From Bacteroidota bacterium (GTDB lineage Bacteria > Bacteroidota > Bacteroidia > NS11-12g > UBA955): 38,941 nt of DNA. Under the pieces are notes generated by a model. It saw nothing but the letters and a program-made list of their open reading frames with translations. It had not been told where the DNA came from and did no database searches. The translations under genes and the position numbers were made by a program. Positions within the stretch are counted from its first letter, which is position 1, and the number at the start of each line of letters is the position of its first letter. Where the stretch lies: the NCBI GenBank assembly GCA_027490055.1, contig JAIXYV010000017.1:1-38941 (forward strand). Direction: 5' to 3'. This document shows, piece by piece, positions 7,891 to 16,022 of this stretch.

Positions 7891-9015
7891 TTGGCTAAAA
7901 GAGATTTTTACGAGATACTGGAAGTAAGCAAGAGCGCTTCTGCAGACGAAATTAAAAAGGCCTACAGAAAGATGGCTATTAAATATCATCCAGATAAAAA
8001 TCCGGGTGATAAGGCTGCTGAAGAAAAATTCAAGGAAGCAGCAGAGGCTTATGAGGTATTGAGCGATGCCAGTAAAAAGCAACGTTACGACCAATACGGT
8101 CATGCCGGCATGGGTAGCAGTGGCGGAGGCTTTAACGGTGGAGGCATGAACATGGATGATATCTTCTCGCAATTTGGAGATGTCTTCGGTGGTGGTGGCT
8201 TTGGTGATTTCTTTGGCGGTTCCTCTGGTCGCGGTGGTCGCACACGCGCCAATGTTGGAAGTAACATCCGCATAAAATTAAAACTCACTTTCGCTGACAT
8301 CAAAAATGGTGTCGAGAAAAAAATCAAATACCGCAAACTGGTGGTTGCAAAGGGCACAACTTTCAAAGAGTGTTCTACCTGTAAAGGTGCTGGTCAGGTT
8401 AACCGTGTTACCCAGACTTTCCTTGGTCACATGCAAACTGTTAGTGCTTGTCCGACATGTGGCGGTAGTGGTAAAATGATTAATAACAGACCTGCTGGTG
8501 CAAACGAACAGGGACTGGTATACGAGGAGATTGAGACAACCATTAAAATTCCGGCAGGGGTGATGGAAGGCATGCAATTATCTATCAATGGTAAGGGCAA
8601 TGCGGCTCCGGGTGGTGGAATTGATGGTGATTTATTGATACTGATTGAAGAAGAACGCCATGCTGAACTGGAAAGACAGGAGCAGCATGTAATTTATAAT
8701 TTAGCCATCTCGGTAGTTGATGCCATTTTAGGTTGCAGCGTTGAGGTGCCTACCATCGATGGAAAAGCAAAAATCAGCATAGAACCAGGTACTCAGAGTG
8801 GCAAGGTATTGCGACTAAGAGCTAAGGGTTTCCCTGAGGTAAATGGCTACCACACTGGCGATCAGTTAATCAAAGTCCACATCTGGATTCCAAAAAAGGT
8901 GAGCGCAGAAGAGACAGAGATGTTGAAGAAACTTAGTGCTTCTGAGAATTTTTCATCGAAGAATGCGAAGAAGGATAAGGGGTTTTTTGACAAGATGAAA
9001 GATTATTTCGGATAA
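7891..9015 (+). CDS. dnaJ: Chaperone DnaJ with only the inner pair of zinc motifs; TTG start
   Basis: Hsp40 co-chaperone that stimulates the DnaK ATPase and delivers substrates. The J-domain is at residues 2-66 with HPD at 33-35, followed by a Gly/Phe-rich linker (about 72-118), a zinc region, and C-terminal domains I/II with a Lys-rich tail. The zinc region has only two CxxCxGxG motifs (C161/C164 and C187/C190) rather than four; their spacing matches motifs 2 and 3 of E. coli DnaJ, so zinc centre II is kept and centre I is lost. The start codon is TTG 7891: the J-domain begins right after it (AKRDFYEIL) and the first ATG lies inside helix II. The stop lies 5 nt from that of convergent pepT. 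Confidence 0.93.
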   Translation: MAKRDFYEILEVSKSASADEIKKAYRKMAIKYHPDKNPGDKAAEEKFKEAAEAYEVLSDASKKQRYDQYGHAGMGSSGGGFNGGGMNMDDIFSQFGDVFGGGGFGDFFGGSSGRGGRTRANVGSNIRIKLKLTFADIKNGVEKKIKYRKLVVAKGTTFKECSTCKGAGQVNRVTQTFLGHMQTVSACPTCGGSGKMINNRPAGANEQGLVYEEIETTIKIPAGVMEGMQLSINGKGNAAPGGGIDGDLLILIEEERHAELERQEQHVIYNLAISVVDAILGCSVEVPTIDGKAKISIEPGTQSGKVLRLRAKGFPEVNGYHTGDQLIKVHIWIPKKVSAEETEMLKKLSASENFSSKNAKKDKGFFDKMKDYFG

Positions 9016-9020
9016 TCCTC

Positions 9021-10265
9021 TTACTCAGCCCACACCTGTGCTAAATGCACGATCGTCTCTACCGCTTTTTCCATATCCTGAACGCTTACATACTCACGTC
9101 TTGAATGAATGGCCATTTCGCCAGTAAAGATGTTCGGACATGGCATGCCCATAAACGATAAACGCGATCCGTCTGTACCGCCTCTGATGCTTTCTATCAC
9201 TGGTGTCATACCTGCTCTGCGATAAGCTTCTTCTGCATTACTCATAACAAATGGATATTGATCCAGCATTTCTTTCATGTTGCGGTATTGCTCTTTAAAA
9301 ACAGCGGTATATTGCGAACCCGGAAAGGCTTCTGTAGCGGCTTTAGCTAATGCTTCTAATTGCGCTTCGTGTTCTGCTAATTTCGCCGTTTCAAAGTCGC
9401 GTACAATAAACTGTATCGTCGCTTTCTCTACCGCTGCTTCAAAATGCACAGCGTGCACAAAACCCTCCATGCCTGCGGTCGACTCAGGGCACCAGGTATC
9501 TTTAGGTAATGAATTCATAAAGTAGGAAGCGACTTTAATTGCCGATACCATCTTGTCTTTGGCATAACCAGGGTGAGCGCTAATGCCATCAAATACGATG
9601 GTAGCACCATCTGCCGAAAACGATTCGCCTTCAAGGACACCTCTCGGACCGCCATCAAGTGTGTAGCCAAACTGAGCGCCGAGTTTATTCATATCTACCT
9701 TGTTAACACCTCTTCCAATCTCTTCATCTGGGGTAAATAATAAACGTATTTTACCGTGTTCTATTTCGGGATGCTGCATCATATAATTGGCGAAATCCAT
9801 AATGATGGCAACGCCAGCTTTGTCGTCGGCACCCAGCAAGGTTTTGCCAGAAGCTGTAATGATATCATCGCCAATTCTTTCTTTGAGATAGGTGTGGTCT
9901 TCAATGGTCAGAAATAAATCTGGTGCATCAGCATAGCCGATAGGCGAGCCATCAAAGTTTTTATGCAAGACAGGTTTAACGTTTGCGCCAGTAACATCCG
10001 GAGCAGTGTCAACATGCGAACAGAAACAAATGGTTGGAATATCTTTATTGCTCGTAGCAGGAATAGTTGCGTAAACATACCCATACTCGTCGAGTTCAGC
10101 ATCACTAATTCCCATAGCAAGTAGCTCTTCAACAAGTATTTTGCTGAGGTCTTTCTGCTTCATCGAAGAAGGTTGAGTGTCTGAATTTGGGTCGGCTTCA
10201 GTATCGATTTGAACATAGCGCATGAAACGCTCTGCAGCTGTATGGAGGTAATTCGAAATAGACAT
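9021..10265 (-). CDS. pepT: Peptidase T (aminotripeptidase, M20B)
   Basis: Cytoplasmic zinc exopeptidase that removes the N-terminal residue of tripeptides. The 414-aa length is normal. Metal and catalytic motifs of the M20 family are visible: SHVDTAP (His84, Asp86), LLGADDKAG (bridging Asp147), TPDEEIGRG (Glu181 as base, Glu182 as ligand), TLDGG, and GEMAIHSRREY near the C-terminus supplying the last His. The dimerisation domain contains ISAHPGYAKDKM. The start at 10265 gives the conventional N-terminus (ERFMRYVQIDTEAD). A -7 box just upstream shows it has its own promoter rather than depending on the pdhB transcript. Confidence 0.95.
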   Translation of the reverse strand: MSISNYLHTAAERFMRYVQIDTEADPNSDTQPSSMKQKDLSKILVEELLAMGISDAELDEYGYVYATIPATSNKDIPTICFCSHVDTAPDVTGANVKPVLHKNFDGSPIGYADAPDLFLTIEDHTYLKERIGDDIITASGKTLLGADDKAGVAIIMDFANYMMQHPEIEHGKIRLLFTPDEEIGRGVNKVDMNKLGAQFGYTLDGGPRGVLEGESFSADGATIVFDGISAHPGYAKDKMVSAIKVASYFMNSLPKDTWCPESTAGMEGFVHAVHFEAAVEKATIQFIVRDFETAKLAEHEAQLEALAKAATEAFPGSQYTAVFKEQYRNMKEMLDQYPFVMSNAEEAYRRAGMTPVIESIRGGTDGSRLSFMGMPCPNIFTGEMAIHSRREYVSVQDMEKAVETIVHLAQVWAE

Positions 10266-10275
10266 AATAGTAGTA

Positions 10276-10283
10276 CAAAACTA
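10276..10283 (-). promoter_or_regulatory. -7 box (TAGTTTTG) for pepT, overlapped by a palindrome
   Basis: Perfect TAnnTTTG on the minus strand 10 nt before the pepT ATG. The inverted repeat ACTAATG (10280-10286) / CATTAGT (10294-10300) overlaps the upstream edge of the box and could be an operator. No TTG is at the usual -33 distance. Confidence 0.5.
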
Positions 10284-10331
10284 ATGGTAATTTCATTAGT
10301 TACATAATAGAAAAGAAGTAAAATAGAAGGA

Positions 10332-11309
10332 TTACTTATAGGCTACAGCTTTTGCTGCTTCTACAATTTTAGCCACGCTTGGCAGGTAGGCATCAACTAA
10401 GGTTGGAGCATATGGCAGCGGCACATCCTGAGAGCAGATTCTTCTGATTGGCGCATCGAGGTAATCGAAGGCATGTCTTTGAACCTGATAGGTGATTTCT
10501 GAGCTGATAGAGGCTAATGGCCATGCTTCTTCAACAATAATCAAACGATTGGTTTTCTTGATAGAGTTGATGATGGTTTCGTGGTCGAGCGGACGAACAG
10601 TTCTTAGATCGATTACTTCAGCATTAATGCCTTCAGCTGTCAACGCAGCAACCGCTTCGTTTACTCTAAGCATCATTTTACCAAATGATACGATAGTAAC
10701 ATCGGTGCCTTCTTTAGCAATGTGCGCTTTGCCAAGTTCTAACACATATTCTTCTTCAGGTACTTCACCTTTTAAGCCATACATCTGTTCGCTTTCCATG
10801 AAGATGATAGGGTTGCCATCTCTGATAGAAGCTTTTAGTAAACCTTTAGCATCATAAGGATTTGACGGAACAACCACTTTTAAGCCAGGGGTGTTAGCGT
10901 ACCAGTTTTCAAAGTTCTGTGAGTGCTGAGCACCAAGTTGACCAGCGCTGCCGGTTGGACCTCTGAAAACCATATGGCATTTATACTGACCAGCAGTCAT
11001 GCTGTTCATTTTAGCGGCACTGTTAATTACCTGGTCGATGGCAACAAGAGAGAAGTTAAAGGTCATGAATTCTACAATTGGAATTAAACCATTCATAGCA
11101 GCACCTACTGCAATACCAGCAAAACCTAATTCAGCAATTGGCGTGTCAATAACACGTTTGGCTCCGAATTCGGCCAGCATACCCTGACTAACTTTGTAAG
11201 CGCCATTGTATTCGGCAACTTCTTCACCCATTAAGAATATGCGCTCGTTTCTGCGCATTTCTTCATTCATAGCTTCTCTTAAGGCTTCGCGGAACTGAAT
11301 TTCTCTCAT
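10332..11309 (-). CDS. pdhB: Pyruvate dehydrogenase E1 component, beta subunit
   Basis: The beta chain of the thiamine-diphosphate-dependent E1 alpha2beta2 enzyme that decarboxylates pyruvate for acetyl-CoA synthesis. The 325-aa length fits. Family features are REALREAMNEEM, FLMGEEVAEYNGAYKVSQG (the Glu that activates ThDP), DTPIAELGFAGIAVGAA, FRGPTGSAGQLGAQHSQ and VEEAWPLASISSEI. The alternative, a branched-chain 2-oxoacid dehydrogenase E1 beta, is less likely given the close fit to pyruvate-type motifs but cannot be excluded. The alpha subunit and the E2/E3 genes are not adjacent, so this gene is separate from the rest of its complex. Confidence 0.9.
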   Translation of the reverse strand: MREIQFREALREAMNEEMRRNERIFLMGEEVAEYNGAYKVSQGMLAEFGAKRVIDTPIAELGFAGIAVGAAMNGLIPIVEFMTFNFSLVAIDQVINSAAKMNSMTAGQYKCHMVFRGPTGSAGQLGAQHSQNFENWYANTPGLKVVVPSNPYDAKGLLKASIRDGNPIIFMESEQMYGLKGEVPEEEYVLELGKAHIAKEGTDVTIVSFGKMMLRVNEAVAALTAEGINAEVIDLRTVRPLDHETIINSIKKTNRLIIVEEAWPLASISSEITYQVQRHAFDYLDAPIRRICSQDVPLPYAPTLVDAYLPSVAKIVEAAKAVAYK

Positions 11310-11330
11310 TGTTTTCGACTATTGGAACGG

Positions 11331-11359
11331 CAAAAATAGTCTTTTGCCTGCAATTACAA
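11331..11359 (-). promoter_or_regulatory. pdhB promoter TTG-N18-TATTTTTG
   Basis: On the minus strand, TTG at 11359-11357 and a perfect -7 box at 11338-11331, spacer 18 nt. Leader to ATG 11309 is about 16 nt. Confidence 0.65.
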
Positions 11360-11444
11360 AAACAATACGCTGCCTTTTTGAAATAGGGGCTTTCTATACA
11401 GGTATCAATTCTTTTAACAGGTTTTTTTTAAGGTCAATGTTCAA

Positions 11445-11452
11445 TACCTTTG
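11445..11452 (+). promoter_or_regulatory. -7 box (TACCTTTG) for trmB
   Basis: Perfect match 8 nt before ATG 11461; predicted leader of about 4 nt. It excludes the upstream in-frame start at 11344. Confidence 0.6.
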
Positions 11453-11460
11453 CAGCCCCA

Positions 11461-12105
11461 ATGGCAAAGAATAAGCTTAAGAAATTTAACGAGTACGAAA
11501 CCTTCCCCAATACTTTTGATGCCCGCAACCAATTAAAAGGTAAGTGGCATTCAGAGGTGTTTAAAAATAATAATCCAATAACACTGGAACTGGCTTGCGG
11601 AAGAGGGGAGTACACCATTGGTTTGGCTAAACTGTTCCCTGATCGCAATTTTGTAGGGATAGATGTTAAAGCTTCGAGAATGTGGCAGGGCGCTAAATAC
11701 GCCATTGAAAACAACTTGCCCAATGTGGCTTTTATTCGAATTCAGATCGATTTTTTAAATGACTATTTCGCTGATGGCGAAGTAGACGAAATATGGATTA
11801 CTTTCCCTGATCCTCAACCTCAGAAACCCAGAGAGAAACAGCGCTTGACGTCGCCTAAGTTTTTAGGAAAGTACTATACCTTGCTCGGAAAGAACAAAGC
11901 GATTAATCTTAAAACAGATAGCGATTTCTTATTTACTTATACGCTTAAAACCCTTGAGCCAATTCCGATGCAAGTCAAAGAATTGCTCTTTAATATCGAC
12001 GAGAAAGAAGATTTGCAGGAAGAGTTAAAGATCAGGACTTACTACGAAAAGATGTGGCGCGAAAAAGGTATTATTATTAAATACCTGCGTTTCGTTTTTG
12101 CTTAG
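11461..12105 (+). CDS. trmB: tRNA (guanine-N7-)-methyltransferase
   Basis: Methylates N7 of G46 in the variable loop of tRNAs with S-adenosylmethionine. The 214-aa protein has the Rossmann SAM-binding motif LELACGRGEYTIGLA (residues 42-56), the acidic strand end FVGIDVK (64-70), and the family signature TFPDPQPQKPREKQRLTSP in place of the enterobacterial FPDPW form. The start at 11461 gives the basic N-terminus MAKNKLKKF; the longer frame would extend 39 residues upstream through the -7 box. The gene converges on the TrpF-like gene with stop codons interleaved (TAG 12103-12105 against TAA at 12104-12102). Confidence 0.93.
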   Translation: MAKNKLKKFNEYETFPNTFDARNQLKGKWHSEVFKNNNPITLELACGRGEYTIGLAKLFPDRNFVGIDVKASRMWQGAKYAIENNLPNVAFIRIQIDFLNDYFADGEVDEIWITFPDPQPQKPREKQRLTSPKFLGKYYTLLGKNKAINLKTDSDFLFTYTLKTLEPIPMQVKELLFNIDEKEDLQEELKIRTYYEKMWREKGIIIKYLRFVFA

Positions 12106-12656
12106 TCTTCTGACTCGAATCGCTCGAGGTATTCGGTCCAGTCAGCTTGATTTCTGGTCCCAGGCTGATCCTCTGTTTGTCCCAGTAAAGAAAGGCCTCT
12201 AAACTCGCTGGCATCTTCAGTAAGTGTCAATGATTGAAAGATAACGGGTTTGTCGCTCAGTCCAATCAATTGCTTGTAGACGTCCATATTTTCAGTTAAT
12301 AGGATATCAGCTTTTTCAATACTCGGGTGATGGGCTGTGTCGTTGACCACCACAATGGTTTTTAAACCTGTTTCAAACAGATTGAGGTCGCTGTACGTAG
12401 CTGGAATTTGCACCACCTGTATGGATAGTAGTTTAGTGAAATCGGTGATCCATTCAAGGGGTTGTTCGCCAAATTCGCCAACGAGGGCAGGACCGTTAAT
12501 CCATGAAATAATAGATTGCGCTTTACCTGGTTCGATATAAGAAGGCGAAGAGGGGTCGAAGTTAAATCCAATAAAATCGGCCCACATGCCTGCAGCATAT
12601 CTGGCGTCTGATAAATTACTGATACTGGAAAATTTAAGTAGGAATGGGTAGTTCAT
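12102..12656 (-). CDS. TrpF-like (phosphoribosylanthranilate isomerase fold) protein without catalytic motifs
   Basis: The N-terminal half resembles TrpF: LKFSSISNLSDARYAAGMWADFIGFNF corresponds in position and spacing to the family opening K-I-C-G-I-x-(N/R)-x-x-D-A and to the A-D-x-x-G-F-x-F strand, followed by PSSPSYI in place of P-x-S-P-R-Y. The catalytic Cys of KICG is Ser, the C-terminal GGTG phosphate-binding motif is absent, and at 184 aa the protein is shorter than TrpF (about 200 aa). It is not in a trp operon. I infer a paralogue that kept the barrel but lost isomerase activity. It follows the permease gene by 2 nt, so the two are co-transcribed. Confidence 0.65.
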   Translation of the reverse strand: MNYPFLLKFSSISNLSDARYAAGMWADFIGFNFDPSSPSYIEPGKAQSIISWINGPALVGEFGEQPLEWITDFTKLLSIQVVQIPATYSDLNLFETGLKTIVVVNDTAHHPSIEKADILLTENMDVYKQLIGLSDKPVIFQSLTLTEDASEFRGLSLLGQTEDQPGTRNQADWTEYLERFESED

Positions 12657-12658
12657 GT

Positions 12659-13876
12659 TTAATTAAACTTTATGGCCTTAACCGGATCGATCTTATTGAT
12701 GAGTCGCACCGGCAACAAAAGCGACAATAAGCAGATACTGATGGTGCCGATATTAACTGCCAGCAGATGGCTCCAGTGCAATGAGACTGGCACAAAAGGC
12801 AAATAATAGGTTTCCTGTGATAAGGTAATAATTTTGAAATGGTCTTGCAGATAAATCAAACTTAATCCGAGTACATTGCCAAACAAAAGTCCGAGGAAAA
12901 GGATATATGCCGCATGGTTCAGAAAGATACGTTTAATCATTCGGTTATTGCTGCCCAGTGCTTTAAGGACTCCTACCATATTGGTACGTTCAATAATTAA
13001 TATGAGCAATGCCGTCATCATATTGATACAGGCAACGATGATCATTAAAGTCAGGATAATGGTGATGTTCTGATCGAGGTAGCCCAGCCAGTCGAAGATC
13101 TGGGGATTGAGTTGCACCAGACTTTCTGAGTTCAGCGTTTGGGGCAAGTCGCGGTTAAGTAATTTGTTAGTTGCCTGCACCTGTTTGAAGTCTTTTGTCT
13201 GCACTTCGTAATGGGTTATTTCAGGGCGTTTTTGTGCAAATATTCTTTGCATTTCGCGCAAGCTTCCAATGATGTATAAGTTGTCATTTTCTTCCAGTCC
13301 CGTTTCATATATGCCAGTAACGGTGCATGGAATTACCCTGACAGGTTCATTGATGAAGTAAACTTTTACGACATCGCCAGTGTCGAGGCGCAATTTAGAA
13401 GCGATTACTTTAGAAACCAGGATATCTCTTTTATTAAGGCTATCGCCAACAGCAGGCATAGTGCCTTTAATAATTTGTTTTTTAAGATAACGGGAGTCGT
13501 ACGAACCGTCTATGCCTTTAAAAACAATGCCTTCCAGTTCTTCATTAGCTTTGATGATACCGGGTCTGGACATCACGGGAGCGATCGATAGAACATTGCT
13601 TTTGCTAAGTAATTGTTGTTTGAGCGGGAGTGAGTCTTTAAATTGAACATAGTCGAAGTTGCCGCTGGTGCCAGTAGAATGGATTTCGATATGCCCACCG
13701 AAGCCTATGACTTTTTCGGTGATTTGTTCTTTGTAGCCTACTACGATGGCGATGGCTACAATCATCACAGCAACACTGAGGCCTGCACCTATCCATGCCA
13801 GACGGATAATCAGTGAAGCAAAAGATTTAAACTTGCCCAGGGCCAGTCTGTTAGCTATGAAGAGACTCAAGCGCAT
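12659..13876 (-). CDS. FtsX/LolC-type ABC transporter permease
   Basis: A 405-aa inner-membrane protein with four TM segments: one at about residues 22-46, then a large periplasmic domain (about 50-270), then three near the C-terminus (about 272-297, 318-345 and 372-395). The N-terminal FIANRLALG, the tail RLINKIDPVKAIKFN and the cytoplasmic NMVGVLKALGSNN loop are typical of LolC/LolE- and FtsX-type permeases, which with a LolD-type ATPase release lipoproteins or drive mechanical work in the periplasm. No ATPase gene is adjacent, so the partner must be elsewhere. The substrate is unproven. A 7/8 -7 box (TATTTTCG, minus strand 13891-13884) precedes the gene. Confidence 0.85.
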   Translation of the reverse strand: MRLSLFIANRLALGKFKSFASLIIRLAWIGAGLSVAVMIVAIAIVVGYKEQITEKVIGFGGHIEIHSTGTSGNFDYVQFKDSLPLKQQLLSKSNVLSIAPVMSRPGIIKANEELEGIVFKGIDGSYDSRYLKKQIIKGTMPAVGDSLNKRDILVSKVIASKLRLDTGDVVKVYFINEPVRVIPCTVTGIYETGLEENDNLYIIGSLREMQRIFAQKRPEITHYEVQTKDFKQVQATNKLLNRDLPQTLNSESLVQLNPQIFDWLGYLDQNITIILTLMIIVACINMMTALLILIIERTNMVGVLKALGSNNRMIKRIFLNHAAYILFLGLLFGNVLGLSLIYLQDHFKIITLSQETYYLPFVPVSLHWSHLLAVNIGTISICLLSLLLPVRLINKIDPVKAIKFN

Positions 13877-13927
13877 CAGACTGCGAAAATAGTTATAAGA
13901 AATGTTTTATTGAATTAAAATATCAAC

Positions 13928-15055
13928 TCAATATTTTCTGCCTTTCCAGGTGTTAGGCGAATTTGATAAGAAGCTTAAAGCTGTTGAAGGAATGATATAA
14001 AACAGATACATTTCGTAGGTCATAACCGCGAAAGGATGTTCTACTTTCAGTTTCAAATGTTTGTTGATTTGAAGGAACTGGAACAATTGAATAAAATCTT
14101 TAACAATAAAAAGGACCAGGGCCAGTTTCCAGTTAAGGATCAATAAGACAGGCAGTGCGAAGTACCAGGCACCAAAGATGAACATCATAAAATGGTAGTA
14201 GAAAGGCATGCTCATGCCACCAGATAGCCAACGTTTTCTTTGTTTGAGAATGGCCTTAACATTTGTAAGAGGTTGCGAGTACACCATAGTCTGGTGATTC
14301 AGCTTTTGAACTGTATGAAAGCCTTTGTCGCTGATGGCTTTGAAAAGCGCGTAGTCTTCTGTGATTGAAAAAGGGATGGTTTCGTAACCACCAACTGCTT
14401 TATAGGCTCTGGCTGTAACGCCCATATTATTGCCAACTACTGTTAGGTTTTTGCCTGTTGAAGCAAAACTGTGAATGATGCCCATGAAATAAAGCCAGTC
14501 AACTTGCTGGTATTGCTCAAGGCGGGTTTTAGCTGTGATATTGGTAGTGCCACCACACATGTCAGCATTGTTGACGATCATAGTGCTCACCATGGCTTTT
14601 GCCCAGCCCGGATTAACGGCAATGTCTGCATCGGTGATAAGAAAGTATTCGCCCTTAGCGGCATTGGCCAGGGTCGCCAGCACTCTGGCTTTCCCCTTTG
14701 TTGTAGGATATTCATTGCCTATCAGGTTGATTAATCTGAATTTAGGGCGGTTTTTAATGTACTGTTCAACCAGCATCTGAGTGTAATCAGTGCTTAAATC
14801 GTTGCCAATAATGATCTCAATTTTACCTTCTGGGTAATCAAGTGCATCCAATGCTTGCATACATTCGACTATATTGAGTGCTTCATTTCGGGCAGCCACC
14901 AGAATAGAAATACTTGGCAATTCGCTGTCCGGAAGTGTAGGTGCGTCCTTTTGTTTAATTGCAATAACAATAAACAGATAAGCGAGCTGTATCAGCATGT
15001 AGATGCCGCACAGGATGATGGCGGTGTAGGTTAAAATTGTTATAAGGTTTTGCAT
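13928..15055 (-). CDS. Membrane glycosyltransferase family 2, processive (NodC/PgaC-like)
   Basis: A 375-aa inner-membrane glycosyltransferase with an N-terminal TM (about 5-33), a cytosolic GT-A domain and C-terminal TM segments (about 285-335 and around 350). Motifs are SILVAARNEA (50-59), TDAD at 141-144 as the metal-binding DxD, ITED at 231-234 as the catalytic base region, and QRKRW at 272-276, which is the QxxRW motif of processive beta-glycan synthases (cellulose, chitin, PNAG). Its start lies inside the end of the upstream deacetylase gene (16-bp overlap), indicating translational coupling. Together they suggest synthesis and N-deacetylation of an amino-sugar glycan; the product is unknown. 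Confidence 0.85.
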   Translation of the reverse strand: MQNLITILTYTAIILCGIYMLIQLAYLFIVIAIKQKDAPTLPDSELPSISILVAARNEALNIVECMQALDALDYPEGKIEIIIGNDLSTDYTQMLVEQYIKNRPKFRLINLIGNEYPTTKGKARVLATLANAAKGEYFLITDADIAVNPGWAKAMVSTMIVNNADMCGGTTNITAKTRLEQYQQVDWLYFMGIIHSFASTGKNLTVVGNNMGVTARAYKAVGGYETIPFSITEDYALFKAISDKGFHTVQKLNHQTMVYSQPLTNVKAILKQRKRWLSGGMSMPFYYHFMMFIFGAWYFALPVLLILNWKLALVLFIVKDFIQLFQFLQINKHLKLKVEHPFAVMTYEMYLFYIIPSTALSFLSNSPNTWKGRKY

Positions 15056-15651
15056 GTGTATCCTTTTTTGTGTAAATAGTCTAAATATTGGGGGAGTATA
15101 AAACGTAGGTTGTTTTCTGCTTTGACTGAGTCGTGAAATACGACAATCGATCCATTTTTGGTTTTAGTTATTAGTCCTTGCAGTGCCTTCTCCTGATTTA
15201 ATTGTCTGTCAAAATCACACGATAGTAAGCTCCACATGACGATACGAAATTTCTCTTTCAGCGCTTTTATTTGCTGTCTGGATATTCTTCCGTAAGGGGG
15301 TCTGAACAAATTAGTCTGCGTATAGTCCTGGCATTGTTCAATGTCTTTTAAATATTCGGCAGTGCTGGTGTTCCATCCCTTGATATGGTGCATGGTGTGA
15401 TTGCCCAGTTGATGCCCTTCTTTTTTTATTAATTCTAAAGTCTCAGGAAATTTCTTGGCATTGTCACCAACACAAAAGAAAGTTGCCTGCATATTGTATG
15501 GTCGCAGTTGCTCAACAACCCAAGGGGTAATTTCAGGATGCGGACCATCATCAAAAGTCAGATAAACAGTCGGTACAATACCCGGCACATTCCATGTTAA
15601 AGATGGAAATAATTTTTGAAGCCAGGAAGGTATAGACTGATACCAAATCAT
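15040..15651 (-). CDS. NodB-domain polysaccharide deacetylase (CE4)
   Basis: A 203-aa metal-dependent deacetylase. The CE4 motifs are in order: TFDDG at 32-36 (Asp34 base, Asp35 metal), HTMHH at 85-89 (His85 and His89 metal ligands), RPPYG at 117-121, SCDFD at 144-148, and VVFHDS ending at 175 with His173. There is no obvious signal peptide, although the N-terminus (SWLQKLFPSL) is mildly amphipathic; this differs from secreted peptidoglycan deacetylases and resembles cytosolic NodB. It is first in an operon and overlaps the glycosyltransferase by 16 bp. Substrate is inferred only from this pairing. Confidence 0.88.
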   Translation of the reverse strand: MIWYQSIPSWLQKLFPSLTWNVPGIVPTVYLTFDDGPHPEITPWVVEQLRPYNMQATFFCVGDNAKKFPETLELIKKEGHQLGNHTMHHIKGWNTSTAEYLKDIEQCQDYTQTNLFRPPYGRISRQQIKALKEKFRIVMWSLLSCDFDRQLNQEKALQGLITKTKNGSIVVFHDSVKAENNLRFILPQYLDYLHKKGYTCKTL

Positions 15652-15656
15652 TATGG

Positions 15657-15664
15657 CAAAGATA
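15657..15664 (-). promoter_or_regulatory. -7 box (TATCTTTG) for the deacetylase-glycosyltransferase operon
   Basis: Perfect TAnnTTTG on the minus strand, 5 nt before the ATG at 15651. A TTG at 15692-15690 is 25 nt upstream, longer than usual. The transcript would be leaderless or nearly so. Confidence 0.55.
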
Positions 15665-16008
15665 CAAGTTAGGATACTACGAGAAAAGCCAATTAAATTA
15701 ATTAATATTTAATTAACGCCTGATAATCAGGGTTTTAAAATGCGTATTTTTCCGAATCGAAAATGCGTTATTATTTGAAAAACAAAGAGTTATGCTTAAA
15801 CAAAGGGGATTTTGGCTCAAAAATCTAAATATCACTGCTTTAGTTAAATAACTTTTTGAAATAGCAAATATTTTTCTTGAATTGCAATTGTGTTTTAAGT
15901 TTACTTAAACAAAGCCATTGTTTTGTAGAACTTGCCCACAATTCGCTGCTTAACTTTAACTTAACCTAATGAAAACCTTTTAAGAATATACCTTTCTTAT
16001 CGTGATTG
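15665..16008. other. Divergent AT-rich intergenic region with small repeats, no gene seen
   Basis: Separates two divergent genes. It contains the near-palindrome CCTGAT-A-ATCAGG (15719-15731), a direct repeat AAAATGCGT (15737-15745 and 15760-15768, offset 23 nt, about two helix turns), and a repeat CTTAAACAAAG (15795-15805 and 15904-15914). These could be regulator sites, but no ORF, RNA gene or terminator is convincing. Confidence 0.4.
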
Positions 16009-16016
16009 TATCTTTG
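16009..16016 (+). promoter_or_regulatory. -7 box (TATCTTTG) for the 16023 lipoprotein
   Basis: Perfect match ending 6 nt before ATG 16023; predicted mRNA is leaderless. No TTG lies at the -33 distance. Confidence 0.5.
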
Positions 16017-16022
16017 CGACAC

